Shown here: positions 1-37,880 of the stretch, piece by piece
How positions within the stretch are numbered: the stretch's first letter is position 1
How the letters are laid out: each line of letters opens with the position of its first letter
Assembly (NCBI GenBank): GCA_020091685.1
Contig: CM034603.1
Span: forward strand, 33,775,696-33,839,695
Reading direction: 5' to 3'
Origin: Lutjanus erythropterus
Lineage: Eukaryota > Chordata > Actinopteri > Lutjaniformes > Lutjanidae
Length of the DNA stretch: 64,000 nt
Program-made: the position numbers and the translations under genes
Notes under the pieces: model-generated
Databases searched by the model: none
Told to the model about the DNA's origin: nothing
Seen by the model: the letters and a program-made list of their open reading frames with translations, nothing else

Positions 1-933
1 CTTTTCGTCTGGGTATCATCTGCAGTGTAGTGCAAAAATCAAGAACAGGATGCTTCTTGATATTTTATTCCTGAATTTCCAACTGTTTACATACTAAAAA
101 TTGTACTCAAGCATGTTCACCAAGTGGCGTGTTTTTACTGTAATTCACAACATGTGGGTGTCACCCCTTAATAAAGTGAGCTGAGTCATTACCAGAGAAA
201 CCGTACTGAAATCTACCGTACTGTACAGAATATAAACAGCAAAAGATGCGTCTCAAGTTAGGATTCAGTCCTGCATATACAAGGCTCAGTGTAAGGTGAA
301 GTAGTCAGCAGGTAAAGAATGACAAAGACTGATGAACGCCTGTGTATGATGGAAGAATTAATCTTGTTGAACTATCCTGTTGAGTTATTATTTTGAAATT
401 GAGGGAGCACTGTTCTCATAAGTACAAAAAAAAAAGAGAAACGAACCGTAAAAACAGAGAAAACAGAACAAGCAGTCATAACATTTTCAAGTTTACAATG
501 TCAGGAAATAATGAAATATAAATCAATCCATCACAGCCACTTTGAGGGACAGACAGATTGATTCTCAAACGCATATTTACTATTTGGTTAATTACATATT
601 GTAAACATTTGTATTTCTTTTTTTTTCTGTATGGAGGAAAAAAATTTCAAGCTAGCTTATTTTTTTCTTTATAGGCTCTGTAAGGTTATCATCATTAACA
701 AACAAACAAACAAAAATAACCAACACTTGGACAGACAAATCTATCAGCTTTTTTAAAAAGCCAAAATAAAAAAAAATATACTCAGGCACCATAAAAGAAC
801 ACTTTCTAATGCCATCATTGTTCCATGTACAAAGATCTGCGTCAAGGAGTGATCGTGAACCGTTGAATCATGTACCTTTTTCTCTGTCAGGATAACAGGT
901 TTTTACTATTTCTTTTTTTTCCTGCCTGTGTGT

Positions 934-1642
934 TTAAAGGGATAGTTTGGATTTTTTTGAGGTGGCGTCGTATGATGTTATTATTGATAGTCAGTGTATT
1001 ACCTACAGTAGATAAGCCTCCAGTGTGGAGAAGCAAGAAGAGCACCAGCATGGAGGCTAAGCAATGTAAAGCTGTGGACAGGGTCATATTTTAGCCATTT
1101 AAAAAAAGGTCCACCTAAAAAAATCTATATCAATTGAAGTGTACACTATAATTAGAATATTTTTGCCTCTTTACTTTGCCATCAGACAGCGTTTTATGAC
1201 AAGAAACTGCTGTTTTATCACCAAAATATCACCCTCTCCAAACAAACCAAGCTCCTTAGACAAAATCTGCAATTTTACCTCAGGGAACAGAGGAGAGGCT
1301 GGTCTATGTGTTAGCTTTTGTGTTACTGTGTGACTAAAAAGGTTAGTTTGTATTCACCAAGGTCACACAATAGCACAAACAAACTAACCAATCAAAGCTA
1401 TGGTAGACCAACAACTCCTGTGTTCTGTGACACAAAAATACTAATTTTGCAAATGGAGTTTGGTTGGTTTGGAGAGAACAATACTTGGCTAACACTGCAG
1501 ACCCTGTCCACAGCACTACACTGCTTTAGCCTGCTTCTCCTATCTGAGGGTGTACCGATGGGCATCTACTGTAGGTAAGACACTGATGATCGATAAGTAC
1601 CACACACAACCCCACATCAAATGATCTGAACAGTCCCTTTAA
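934..1642. mobile_element. Foldback inverted-repeat element, copy 1 (TTAA-flanked)
   Basis: Begins TTAA AGGGATAGTTTGGATTTT and ends CAGTCCCT TTAA, so the outer ends are inverted repeats bounded by TTAA. The two halves (about 950-1230 and 1450-1640) are loosely complementary over most of their length, giving a long imperfect hairpin. Landmarks shared with the other copies: CAGTGTATTACCTACAGTAG, GGACAGGGTC and ATTAGAATATTTT. No transposase frame. It is non-autonomous; TTAA targets suit piggyBac- or Kolobok-type mobilisation but the family is not proven. Confidence 0.75.
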
Positions 1643-4461
1643 GTCCAGGCCAAAAAAACCCTAACAAAAAACCCTTCAGCGACCACAGAGATCCACCAAA
1701 GGACGATACAGTGGTAAGATTGTTCACTCTGCTTCCGCATCGGTGTCAAATCTGTGGTGGATCTCTGCGGCTGCATCCTAAGTGTATCTTTTGTGGTGCA
1801 ACTTTTAACACTCAAGTCTACTCACAAAAAACAGAATCTTCCAAATGACATAAAACAGATTCTCAAGTTCAAGAAAAAAAAAAGAAACAACTCCTCTCTA
1901 ATATTTAATAAATGCAAAGCAGCCAAGACTGCATTTAACATATAGACTCAGCTCTGTAAATATTAACACATGTACATAAGCTTGCTTCATCCTCTGAATG
2001 CACCTGATAATCATGCGTAATAGATTACATGTATGTCGATCGACTGTAACCACAAAGTTTCGTTTTGCTGATCATGATGAAGCTCACTGCAGCTGATTAG
2101 TAAAAACGCTTGCGTTTCAATAACTGCTCGGATACAAAGCAGCTGTGGAGCAAGTCTAAAGATCATGTTCACATCAAAGCCTCTTTCTGATTTGTTTCAA
2201 GCACAATCCAAATCAGAATTACATCATCCAAAAATATAGATATCTAAGTATATATATTTCAAAATATTTATTCTCTAGTATGTCTCTCATTCTTCAAACA
2301 CCAAATATATGTCTTTCTTTGTAGTCAGTGAAAGATGTGCTTTGTGTGTGAGGCCAGTTCAAGAAATATCATTTACAGTGTACCAAAGCCGATGAAAAAA
2401 TATTTAATTCCTTGAATGATCATATAGAAAAATGTTTTTCAAGAAGCTCCGACACAAAATGCATATCTAATAGACGAGCAGGATGAAAGCTTTGAGTTTC
2501 AGAGTAACATCTACCAAAAAAGTGGGATTAAAGTCTCAACTCTAAGTCAAAGCACAATAAAGTCCTCATCTTCTGCCCGTTTCATGCCCGCCGCACTGCG
2601 TGACCAGGTCTCATTGCTACTAAAGTTGCATTGCTTCTAGCTATTAATCATCTGTGATTAAAATGGCATATATGGCAAGATGAAAGTGTTCACCCACACT
2701 GCAAAAATGTCCATCTTAACAAGTGATGGAAGAAACTGTTTGGTTCAACGTGCCTATTTTTCTTTGAAGCAAGTAAAAACATTGAGCGGATTGCTACAGT
2801 GGAACTGCCTGATTCATGAACTGTTCTGGGATTATTTTACTCCAATGGCATGATTTTACCCAGGTATGTTTGCAAACGGTCGGTTTACCAAAACTCCCCC
2901 AGAAAAACTCTGGTGCGAGTTTTCACTTTCCTTTGGCAGCATCAAGCCATGCATTTAGTTTCACTTCCATGTGCTGAGCTTCTGAGATATCTGACACTTC
3001 TGTTGCTTCTTCTTGCTGTATGATGGAGGGGAGCAGAATTTTGTTTGCGCTGCTAAAAACATTTAAAGACCCCGTCCATACGTATTTTAACATGTAAGTA
3101 AATTTGTACCTCATATGTTCTTTGCAGAAACATGTTGCACTGTTAAAGTCATACAGAAAAGTTGTTTATTCAAGTTAATTACACAACAGCTAGGAACTTA
3201 TAATTCCTTTAAGTCTTTTGAATTGAAATGATGAGTTGAATGAATGTACTGTACAGAGTTCAATCAACTGTTAGCTGTTAATACTGTTTACTGAACACAT
3301 TTTCTCAAGTACCACTAAATTAATGTTGTATTTATTTGGCTACAAAATGTTGTTTTGTATAATTACAACTTGTCTTTTCAAATTCAGTCAACTTAAAATT
3401 TTAAGGCAGCCTGGACACTAACTTTTTAAAATTAAAACTGTTTATTTTCACAGTGTGGTTACTCTGGATAACCCACAGACCTTGCTGTGTACACATTTTT
3501 TTAGAGACTATTCCTTCAGTAGAAAGTAGCTCCAAAGAAAATGAAAAAGATCGATATCTCAGAATATATCTGCATGTTTAGATAGCACTAGTAGTGAGTG
3601 AAAAGAACGCCTTTCTGTACTTTGGGAAGATGAATATTATCCGTCTTGTTAAGTTGCACAATTTTGCCGTGTGGACACACAAATTGCATAATGAGCCAGC
3701 AGCTCTCCTTTAAAGTTGTTTTGAAAACTATTACAGAGTTCATACAGTCCATATAGTAAAACTAACTCTATAATAATGAAAACATCATAATCAGTCAAAA
3801 GCATCAGAATTACATGACAGTTGTTGACTGCAAAAAACAACAAAAGCATATACTGTACACTGTATACTCCGATATCATAAAGAAAAATGTCAATCACTCC
3901 CGATATACTGAATGGAAAGACCTTAAAACTATCAACTAAAAACACTATCGACAACTGAGCTTCACCACTGTCTGTGAGTTTATGGTTGTTGGGCGTTAGA
4001 CACACTACTCTGAGTGTGTGGAACGGAGAAAAAAGTGCAGTCACAAAAGTGTTGGTCCAACAAACTGGATAAAGGATGTGTCAGCAGTGGCGGATGACTC
4101 AACCAGATCGCCTGTCCACCGAGGAACCGGCTCTTAATATGAAACACTGAGAAATGCTGCATGCATTAACTTGAGAGCTTATCAAATGAGCTTCGAACAA
4201 CTGGGCTGGGCCACGGATGTGTACGGTTCACATTTCTATCTTATCTGAGTTTTATTCAAAAATATACCAGACAAATTAAAAAAAAAAAGAAACAACACCA
4301 AAGAAATCTAGCTTTGGTGCACAGTGAGAGAGAGCACCAAGCTACTGTACAGCCCCCACCATAGAAGAAGAAGGAATATGTAACAACTATAGATGTAACA
4401 ACAAAGAGGCACGACTAAAATCTGTCACTCTTCTATCTAGAACATGCTCAGATTTGCTCTA

Positions 4462-4472
4462 ACACACACACA

Positions 4473-4522
<50 letters not shown>
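4462..4522 (+). repeat. (CA)n microsatellite
   Basis: About 30 CA units with one early GA interruption. Confidence 0.97.
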
Positions 4523-4523
<1 letters not shown>

Positions 4524-4999
4524 CGATCACACACAACAACTATGCTCATTTGCCAGATACCCTTTTAGTCTTTGATAAATGGCAAACGTGTGAACCATGG
4601 GGCACAGCATATGGTGAGCAGCGCTCCAATGACGACGAGGAGAGGACGAGCTCATCACAATGACTAAAGGCACTTCTAATCTTCCTCACTCACATGTTTG
4701 TGTATAGCCCTCTAATCAGAAGCACCGCCGTCACCTCAAGTTTAATTCTTGGGATTTTCTACTTGCCAAGAACTGTGCAAAGTACAGTACAGTTGATTCG
4801 TCCTGACTGAAATCAAACTGATGTCTCGATTTGAACTTTTCGGGTCAAGTTGGGTTTCACTTGAACGTGGGATTGGTCTGTTTGGAAAAATGTCGTTACC
4901 TGATATTTGTGAGTCAACAGAAATGACACTGTTCTGAAAAAAGCATTGTTGAAAGCAAAGGTCTTCAGATAAGACAGGTTTGATATTAAATAATAAGTA

Positions 5000-5748
5000 C
5001 TTATCAATAGTCAGTGTGTTACTTACAGTAGATGGTGGTTCACATGCACTCAGTTTGGAGAAGCAGACAGGAGCAACAGCACTGAAGCTAAACAACGTAC
5101 TGCTGCGGACAGGGTCAGCAACAAAAAAAAACAAAAAACCCTAATGCCTTAAAAATTCTATTTAATTTTAAGTGTACATTATATTTAGAATATTTTCACT
5201 GCTTTACTTCGCTGCCAGGCAGCCTTTTCTGACAGAAAACTGACATTATAGAAGCCAAATATTGCTCTCTCCAAACCAACCAAACTCCACAGGAAAAATC
5301 TGCACTTTTACTTTCCAAAACATATGAGTTGCTGGTCTACCGTTGCCTCGACTGGGTAGTTGGTTTGTGCTATTGTCCGACTTCAGTGAATCCAAACTAC
5401 CCTTTTAAAACACAGAAGTCACACAATAACACAGACTAACTCACAGATCGAGGCAGCAGTAGACCAGAACTCCTGTATTCTGCAAAGTAAAATCACAGAT
5501 TACGCTCATGGAGTTTGGTTGGTTTGGTGAGAGCAATCTTGGGTTATATAACTGGATTTTAAATGGAAAAGACTGTCTGACAGCAAAGTAAAGAGGTGCT
5601 CACAGCAGTTTGTTGCTTAGCTTCTGTGCTTTTTCTCCTCTCTGCTTCTCTAAACTGGGGGTGTGTCGTCCACCATTTCCTGCAGGTAATACACTTGATA
5701 AGTACCTCATACAACCCTGCCTCAAAAAAATCCAAACTATCCCTTTAA
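5000..5748. mobile_element. Foldback inverted-repeat element, copy 2 (left end truncated)
   Basis: Same family and orientation as the copy at 934. The left end starts around AAGTACTTATCAATAGTCAG; the outermost 60 or so bases are missing. The right end is complete: TCCAAACTATCCCT TTAA. Arms at about 5000-5240 and 5540-5748 are complementary. Confidence 0.72.
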
Positions 5749-6739
5749 CTCATAATTGATAAGAAGAGTGGGTGAATATCTCATTTTGGAACAAAATTTC
5801 AACAGAAATAAATCCAAAATGCCAAATGTGCAACTTTTAAAACCAGTTCACTTTTTTTTTTCTAAAATGTTCTATTGCCAATAACTTTTGTCTCCTCTAT
5901 AACTTTCTTCTACAAAAATACTTTTCTGTTTTTGGCAATTTGAGCGAACTAAATGTAAAGAATTTCAGAGATTATTCGTATTCATTCATTCTAAAGAAAT
6001 CAACCATGTAAATCAAATTTAAAGGCATCATCTGACGCCTCATTTCTTCTTTCTCATCGACCATGCAAGAATAACTGAATAACCCTGCCTCTAGACAAAT
6101 GAACTGTGCTTTTAAAGTGACAAAAGAACAAAGATGGTACAATCTTGACCTCAAGCCAAATGAGCATGAGGGAAACGGGGAGAAATTCACTGCCACGGCA
6201 CAGAACAGAGGGAGGGAACCAATCGGAGAACTCTGAAACGTATTATTATCCACGTACGACTGTGTTGTGCATAGTACTGTACTATCACACATCATACTGT
6301 ATATGCACTGCAAAAAAGTACAATTGTCAACCACTGGTGCCAAGTGAAAAAACGAGACACAACAACCCAAATGAAGGACTCCATGCATACTGTACTAGAT
6401 AATCTCTCAGACCACAGAGGCCACGCTTTATGGCAAAAAGGACTGGTTCTTTTTTTTCTCTTTTCTTTCTTGCTACATGAAAAGACATCCTTCATTTGGC
6501 TCACATTAGCTGGATCCTTAAACAGAATCTAAGAGCATAGCAAATATTCTGAAAACATAAAAGAAACACAGCGATGAAACTGTATGAAGTCACATACACT
6601 GACTGCATGTGTGTCTGAAATATACTGTACATGAGTTATATTACTGCTTTCTTTCTTTTTTCTTGTTTTTTTGTACATCAATGTTCTACAGCTCTGTGAG
6701 TCAAGCTTGTGATGAAATGATGAAACAGTCAAGCGCGAA

Positions 6740-6758
6740 GGGGGGGGGGGGGGGGGGG
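6740..6758 (+). repeat. Poly-G tract
   Basis: About 19 consecutive G; exact length may be uncertain in assembly. A second G run (about 14) is at 41093-41107. Confidence 0.9.
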
Positions 6759-7499
6759 AGTACCGTGAGTAAAATCTGCATCAAAAATCAACAATAAACA
6801 TCTGCGAGGACACTGTACCGCTAAAACAGTCTAATCTAACTAGAGACAAGGCAAATACAGTACCGAAGATACAATAATCACATAGATCGATGCTCTGCGA
6901 GTGTCTTTTAAGCATATAGAAACAAGACACACGAGAGGAGCACTAACAGTTATGCCTTAAGTCAATGGCTACAGGTGCTACAGTATTAAAAGAGGATGAG
7001 AAAAGAAGGAAGAAACAAAGAGCTGTTTGATGCAGGTGTCTTTCCACAGTTTCCATTTAGAAGGAAACCTGAATCACGTGGAACTGCATTTATCAATGTA
7101 CCTCTCCATTTAGTATATTGTGATTAAGAGGTCATTCTATGTTCACAATATACCAGATTTGTATCACGCGTTTCTATCCTGTAATACAGCATTTTACTGT
7201 ATGTTGTACCTCGTCAATGCAAAAAGGAAGCCGACTGAGAGAGAGAGAGACAAGCCAAAGCAGGTGGAAATAAAGATCATTTCATAAAAAATATACCTAT
7301 ATGTGTGTATCTTTTAAAGCTGTAGCTTCGTCTATGTCAACAGCCGCTCATTCCCTCCTTCCTTCCTTCTTTCGACCTCGACGTGCCCCCTTGTTCTAGT
7401 GACACAGGCTTGTGGTCATTCAAAGCTATTACTATGGCACTTAAGCAAGCTTTAAATTCAATCAATCTTTTTTTCAAAAGCCCTAAAAAACATTAACCA

Positions 7500-7568
7500 C
7501 CCCCCCCCAGCAATTTCCCTCCCACATCCCCCTTCCCCCTCCCGGCTCCAGTGACTACACCCCCCCCA
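7500..7568 (-). other. G-rich tracts in the pik3r2 3' UTR (candidate RNA G-quadruplex)
   Basis: The plus strand carries C8-10 tracts at both ends with several C3-C5 tracts between them, so the pik3r2 sense strand has at least five G3-or-longer runs within 70 nt. It starts about 700 nt after the stop codon. G-quadruplex formation is an inference. Confidence 0.5.
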
Positions 7569-8272
7569 CTCTGGTCCACGGTTTCTCAGCCGCCTTTAGG
7601 TGTGAAGCGAGCAGCCTGGTTTTAGCCAAGCCAGTCCTTTCAGCGGTTGACAGCTCAGGCTTTTGTCGACGTAGAGTTTGCAGGCAGTCTGGGGATGACA
7701 GATCGGGCCTTTGTCTATGGACAGTTATCGTGTGTTCAAGGCAAAAAAACAAACAAAAAAAAACAAAAAACAAAAACAAAATCATCATCCCTCTGTCTGG
7801 TTTCTCTCCACTTCTCCACGAGCTTGAAAAACAACATTTTTGTGTGCTTATTTTGTCTTATTTTAACACGTTTCTCTGTATCAAAGGTATTTTCTTCGTG
7901 AATTTCTCAACTTTTTTTTTTTTCAGAACTGACACTGTAGAGTCATGGCTGGCTAATGCGACACACTGCGTCAGCCAGGCTAACTGTACAGTGCTTCGTT
8001 ACTGGTAGTAGTGTGCTTATTTTGAAGCCATGCTGTTAGCAAGGAGTGCTCTTTGCCAGACTGGGGTCTGTGTGGGAAATTAGCACCAGCCTCCAGCCAA
8101 AAAAAGTATGAATTTCAAATCGTGGCTGGTGAGTCTTTTTTTTCTTTTTTTTTTTTAATCGCCACTTAAACAAGAACAAGCATTGTTCAGAGGTTCGTTC
8201 TTTCCCCAATGCATATGAGTGAAAATTTAGCTTCCCCACCCTGGTTGGTGTCCTGCGCTGCTGGTGGATGAT

Positions 8273-33501
<25,229 letters not shown>

Positions 33502-35813
33502 TTTGTTAGGGAGGCAAAAATCAAAATGGCCACCGAAGAGAGGATTAGATGGTGCAGCCTGAGTCCCACAGCAACAACAGGGCTCGGCTGTGCAGAAATC
33601 CTCCTCAGAAACCAAAAAGGCTGTCGAGTCACTAAACTCTGGTGGTGGTGTTGGTACGGTGGCTCAGGGGGTCGGGGGGATGAGGGGAGGAGGAGGAGTC
33701 ACCCAAAGCTTAGAAGCATTTTCAAAAGTCGATAAGGTGGTGTTCTGCTGCTGCTGTTATGTCTGCGGTTGCAGCGGTTTCAGACCTGACCGGTGTTGGT
33801 GGCCTGGTGCACTTTCCTCAGCTTGATACCCCGGTTGAGCCAGATGATGGAGCAGAGGGAGAGCGTTGGCAACATGCTCTTTCAAGCAGCGAAAACCTGC
33901 TGGCTGGGTGCTACTGGAGCAGTCTGGTAAAAGATTTTGCCAGTCGAGGGCCCGGCGTCGTTGGCTCCCCACGGTCAAATGAAGTGGTCTGATTGGAGGA
34001 CAAGAGTGGGAAGGTCTTTAATCCTCTTCGGTTCTCTCAGGCTCCCACATGTTCTGGACAGGGATTATGACCGACCTGCATGACATGAAAACCAAAAAAA
34101 AGAATAAAGGTGAAAAGAGGGCAAAAATATTTGAAATTAGTAGCAAAAATGACAAAAATGAAGGCTACGATGAAAAATAAGAATTAACCGTCGATAAATG
34201 GCGTTTTATTCGATAAACAGCCATAAGTAAAGCGGCACATTCATATCTATGTGAAACGAAGCTTAAAGCGGTGCATGAAAATGGCGAACTGCGGCAGCTT
34301 CATGCATTTGTGCAGTCTTCGGTTAGGACAGAGAGATCGGATGATGCTGCTGCGTCATGACCAACAGCAGACTGGGTCCCTGGACAGGAGCCTCCATTCG
34401 CTCCACTCTACATTCACACACTCACAGCCTTAACTGACGCATCACACTTTCCACAGGAACAAGAAGTTTCTCTGTGAAATAAACATCCCTCCAACTTAAC
34501 ACAACATGTGCGATTAGCAGGATACGAAAGAAAATAATGCAAAATGGCGAAGAAAATGTTTTCGCAGAATGAGCATGCAAGAGGAAACTAAGACCTGCAC
34601 CACGGCTGTAGGGCAACCAGAATGTTCTGAAACATGCAGAACCCTTTGCAACAGTTCCCTCTCGTAGGAGAGAAAAAAGGCAGCTCTGTGTTGCCTCAGA
34701 AATATTTTCGGCTTCATTCTGTCAAAATAGTTAAATCATACTGTACCAAGTCTATTCCAGATGAGAATACCAAATTGACAGTTAACTGAGCAACCGAAGC
34801 CTGGCACAATATCATAAAACACCACTTAAAAACCAAATGTTTCTCTGCATGATGTCACACTCCTTCTAGTCAACTGTATCATAGCATCTATACACAGCAA
34901 AAAGGTCATTCACGGACTCATAACGAATATTGTCTGATAAAGACGATTGCAAGGCCCAATAAAATGCCAAGCACAAGAGGGCAATTATTACCGTATAACA
35001 GAAATATAGCAGTTTCAAAAGGCTGGGTTTTTATCAGTATAAAAGGTTCAAGTAAACCAAATTAATCAAATCCATCAGACATTCAATTTGAAAAATCCTA
35101 ATTTCTGGAAACACTAGATTATAATATAGACAGCAAAACGTGGAAAAATTGTGCATGTTTTTTGGCCATTTGAGATTTGAGCGGGGCAATAAAAATAAAA
35201 ATGCCACAAAGTTCAAATTCAAAATGGCAACTAGGACTGAGAGATGAGACAGAGAGCGAGGAAGAGAGACAGAGATTAGGGTTTCCAGATTAAGTACGAC
35301 ATCTGTGGTCTGTGGACCAACCAAGGACAATGGTCCTGTTAACCTCTCTGGACGGGATGAAAGGATGTCAGTGAGGAGATGAAGCAGGTAGAGACGGAGG
35401 GTGAAAGGGACGGGAAGCTGGATGGAAGTTTTGGTCTTGTATGCCAGGACTGAGGAGCTATTTGGGGCGATTTCCCAAAACGTCCAAATCCAAATAACCA
35501 TAGGCCTGGTTTGCGAGGCCTGATGTTGTGCAATCATTTCATAAACGTTTGTGAATGGACAAATGTTTTGAGTGATGCATTGCAGACGCTTCAATAAAAC
35601 TAGGTGAGAGCATAAGAAAACAAACCTTAATGCATCTTTGAATGCCAAAGTGCATGCTTTCGAACCTTAGTCTAGATTATCCCCTCTCCCCCCCACGACA
35701 TTCGGAAAGCGAACGTACATTCCCTGCAAACCTTCGTGAGTAGGAATACCATCATTTTAAAAAAGCTTTAAGAGTTATCGTGATAACAGGATGCAGCAGA
35801 GTGCAACACTCAC

Positions 35814-36490
35814 CCCACTTTTGGTTCAGAGAGAAGCCGGACAGGCTCAGCCAGACTCTCGGTCCAACATCCTTCGAGTCGAGAAGCAAGAGGTGCCAGG
35901 CTAGACACGTGGCACTGGCATACCCAACCACAGCCCGCAATCCTCACACCACCATAACCCCCCCCCCCAACCCTAAACCCCCCTCCTCCTCCTCTCTCCA
36001 CCTGCTCTTCACCCCTCCAAACACACACAGAGTCTTGCCTCCAACTGACACCCCCCCCAAATCTTCAGCCAGCAAAAAAGTCCAGTCGTTCCTCCAGTTG
36101 CCATGTTTTATTTGTTTATAGTCAGAGCGCTGCTGCAGAAAAGAGGCGAAAACAAGACGAAGACCAAGTGAAAGAAAAAGCAGTGCAGTGCGGGGAGCGC
36201 TCTCGCTCAGTAATCCTTTTTTATTATTTAGTTCCAGAGCAGAAAAAGTCGTGCGAGGTGAGAGAAGAGTCATCTCTGTTACAGTCCTGGTCTGATAGTG
36301 TTGTAGTAGCTCACAGTTCAGGGCAGCAGCAGCAGCTGGCAAGCTCAGCAGCGTCACTGGATCCATCCTTTTTTAAAGACTTTTTATTCAGTCAGAGCAG
36401 ACAGCGACAGAAAGCAGTGAAAAAAAAAACAGAGTGAGACTGAGAGACGGAGCACTTTGCTATCAGCAGAGTCCAAACGGCTGAGGGAGA
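35814..36490 (-). other. pik3r2: Candidate alternative non-coding first exon of pik3r2
   Basis: Ends on the minus strand with a consensus donor (AAGTGGG then GTGAGT at 35813-35808). The upstream edge is set only by a CCAAT box at 36561-36576, so the start is a guess. GC content is above that of the flanks. The sense strand carries a dense G-rich run at 35957-35996 that could form a G-quadruplex. Confidence 0.4.
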
Positions 36491-36560
36491 CCACAGGAAA
36501 ATAATTAATGAATAGGCACCAAGTAACTCACTGTTGCTAGAGAGAGGGAAAGCTAATCCT

Positions 36561-36576
36561 GCGCTCTGATTGGCTG
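36561..36576 (-). promoter_or_regulatory. CCAAT box (NF-Y type)
   Basis: Minus strand reads CAGCCAATCAGAGCGC, a full match to the extended NF-Y site (CCAATCAG). It lies about 70-100 bases upstream of the candidate 36-kb first exon, the usual spacing. Confidence 0.6.
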
Positions 36577-37599
36577 CTGCTCTGGCCATGTGCTCACCAG
36601 TCACCAGAGAAGCCGGGCAAATCAAGGAAATGTTCTAATATTAGAAAATGTATCTAGGCAGTGATCAAACATCCGACCCAAACAACTCCACCTTTTCCCC
36701 ACACACACTTGACTTTTTTCATCTCTGCAACCTTCATGATTGCTCATCATCTTTGATGAAGTGATGATTTAAAGCAAATGAAACTGCCACAGGATAATGA
36801 TGAAAAACACAACATGGAAACACTGAGGAAAGGCTGCATGTGATTGGAGAGAATTCCATGAGTCATGTTGAAGTCGTGCAATGAGATGAGAGGAGATGAT
36901 TTTTGTTTATCTGACTTAACAGGATGATAAATGTGATGGTTATATGCACAAGGAAAAATACATCCTGGCCTTTATAAAACAGGAACACTGGGAGAAACTA
37001 TGACAAAATTCACTTAAAAAGTGCTAAAATACTTGTTAAGTAATGCAATATTTACTAAATAAGTGCTTTATAGCATAACACAGTAATTTAAAAACTACAC
37101 TACACTACCACAGTCACAATAAGTCATTACATCTGATTTTATATTTGTTATTATCTCACAGACATTTTGTTTAACTGTGGGGGGGAAGCGAGACCTAGAT
37201 TGAACTCAAAATGGCATCTAGATTTTCCTCCGCTGTCTGCAGACATCAAATGACTCTTGATGTGTTTAGTCAGCCAGTGGAGCTCTGACCTGTTCATTAT
37301 ACACCAGTATGCATAATGTAAAATGGCAAATAAGCTATTCAGAGCATCACTAACGCAGTCGAGTGATACATGAGCTACTGACATCGCTAAAAGACCAACA
37401 CACAGTTTTATGTGTTAAATAATTTGTTCATTTTATTCTAATGTTAATGCACTTGCTGTAATTCACGAGATATGATTTGATGTTTCATTGTGTTTCTACT
37501 GTTGGTCTTTTAATGTCTATAAGAAACTGAAGGGGTAGTTAGTTTTTCATTCATACATAAAAAAAGATCTGCACTAATTCCCAACTGCTTCACTGTTGG

Positions 37600-37880
37600 G
37601 AAGAATAATAATCAGCAACTATTTTTATGATTGATTCAATGTTTTAGTTGAATTTCAAGTGAAAAAGCCAAACATTTGATGGTTCCAGCTTCTCCAGTGT
37701 GAGGATTTTTGTGCTTTTCTCTGTTTCACATCATTGTAAAATAAACATCTTTGGGTTTTGGACCTTTTGTTGGAAAAAACAAAACATTTTTTTCTATTTT
37801 CTGACGGTGTATAGACCAAACAACTGATTTAGAGAATAACTGGTACATAAATCAATTTTGAAATGGTTGCAGCCATACAC
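37600..37880. repeat. hAT-like MITE, reverse copy of the 16925 family
   Basis: Contains GGTTCCAGCTTCTCCAGTGTG, ATCTTTGGGTTTTGGACC and ends GGTTGCAGCCAT, the usual end of this family. About 300 bases further on, 38085-38200 holds a second fragment with CCAACCAACAGTCCATTAAT. Confidence 0.5.

Larger units (their letters stand above)
1..8272 (-). other. pik3r2 3' UTR and downstream sequence; no gene seen
   Basis: No conserved coding exon is visible on either strand; the open frames here are short and unlike any family I recognise. The stretch holds the 3' UTR of pik3r2 of unknown length. Downstream of the stop codon the first AATAAA on the minus strand is at 4256-4251, with further ones near 3336-3331 and 3170-3165; I cannot tell which is used. 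It also contains two foldback elements, a CA microsatellite, a run of 19 or so G and a G-rich sense-strand block, each listed separately. Confidence 0.6.

Noticed and set aside
3165..4256. A definite poly(A) signal for pik3r2
   Set aside because: Several minus-strand AATAAA hexamers exist in AT-rich DNA with no way to choose among them from sequence alone.
4462..4522. CRISPR-like or other array
   Set aside because: Simple dinucleotide microsatellite in a vertebrate genome; no spacer structure.
33502..33615. N-terminal extension of pik3r2 upstream of the ATG at 33501
   Set aside because: The frame stays open but contains no ATG; known p85 proteins begin at the equivalent of MAAEGFQY.
35034..35648. 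204-codon minus-strand open frame, the longest not explained by a gene
   Set aside because: Its first codon is TTG rather than ATG, it shows no recognisable domain, and no splice sites or neighbours support it. Treated as chance.
35944..36366. 140-codon minus-strand open frame near 36 kb
   Set aside because: Runs through G-rich low complexity with no family resemblance; better explained as part of a non-coding first exon.
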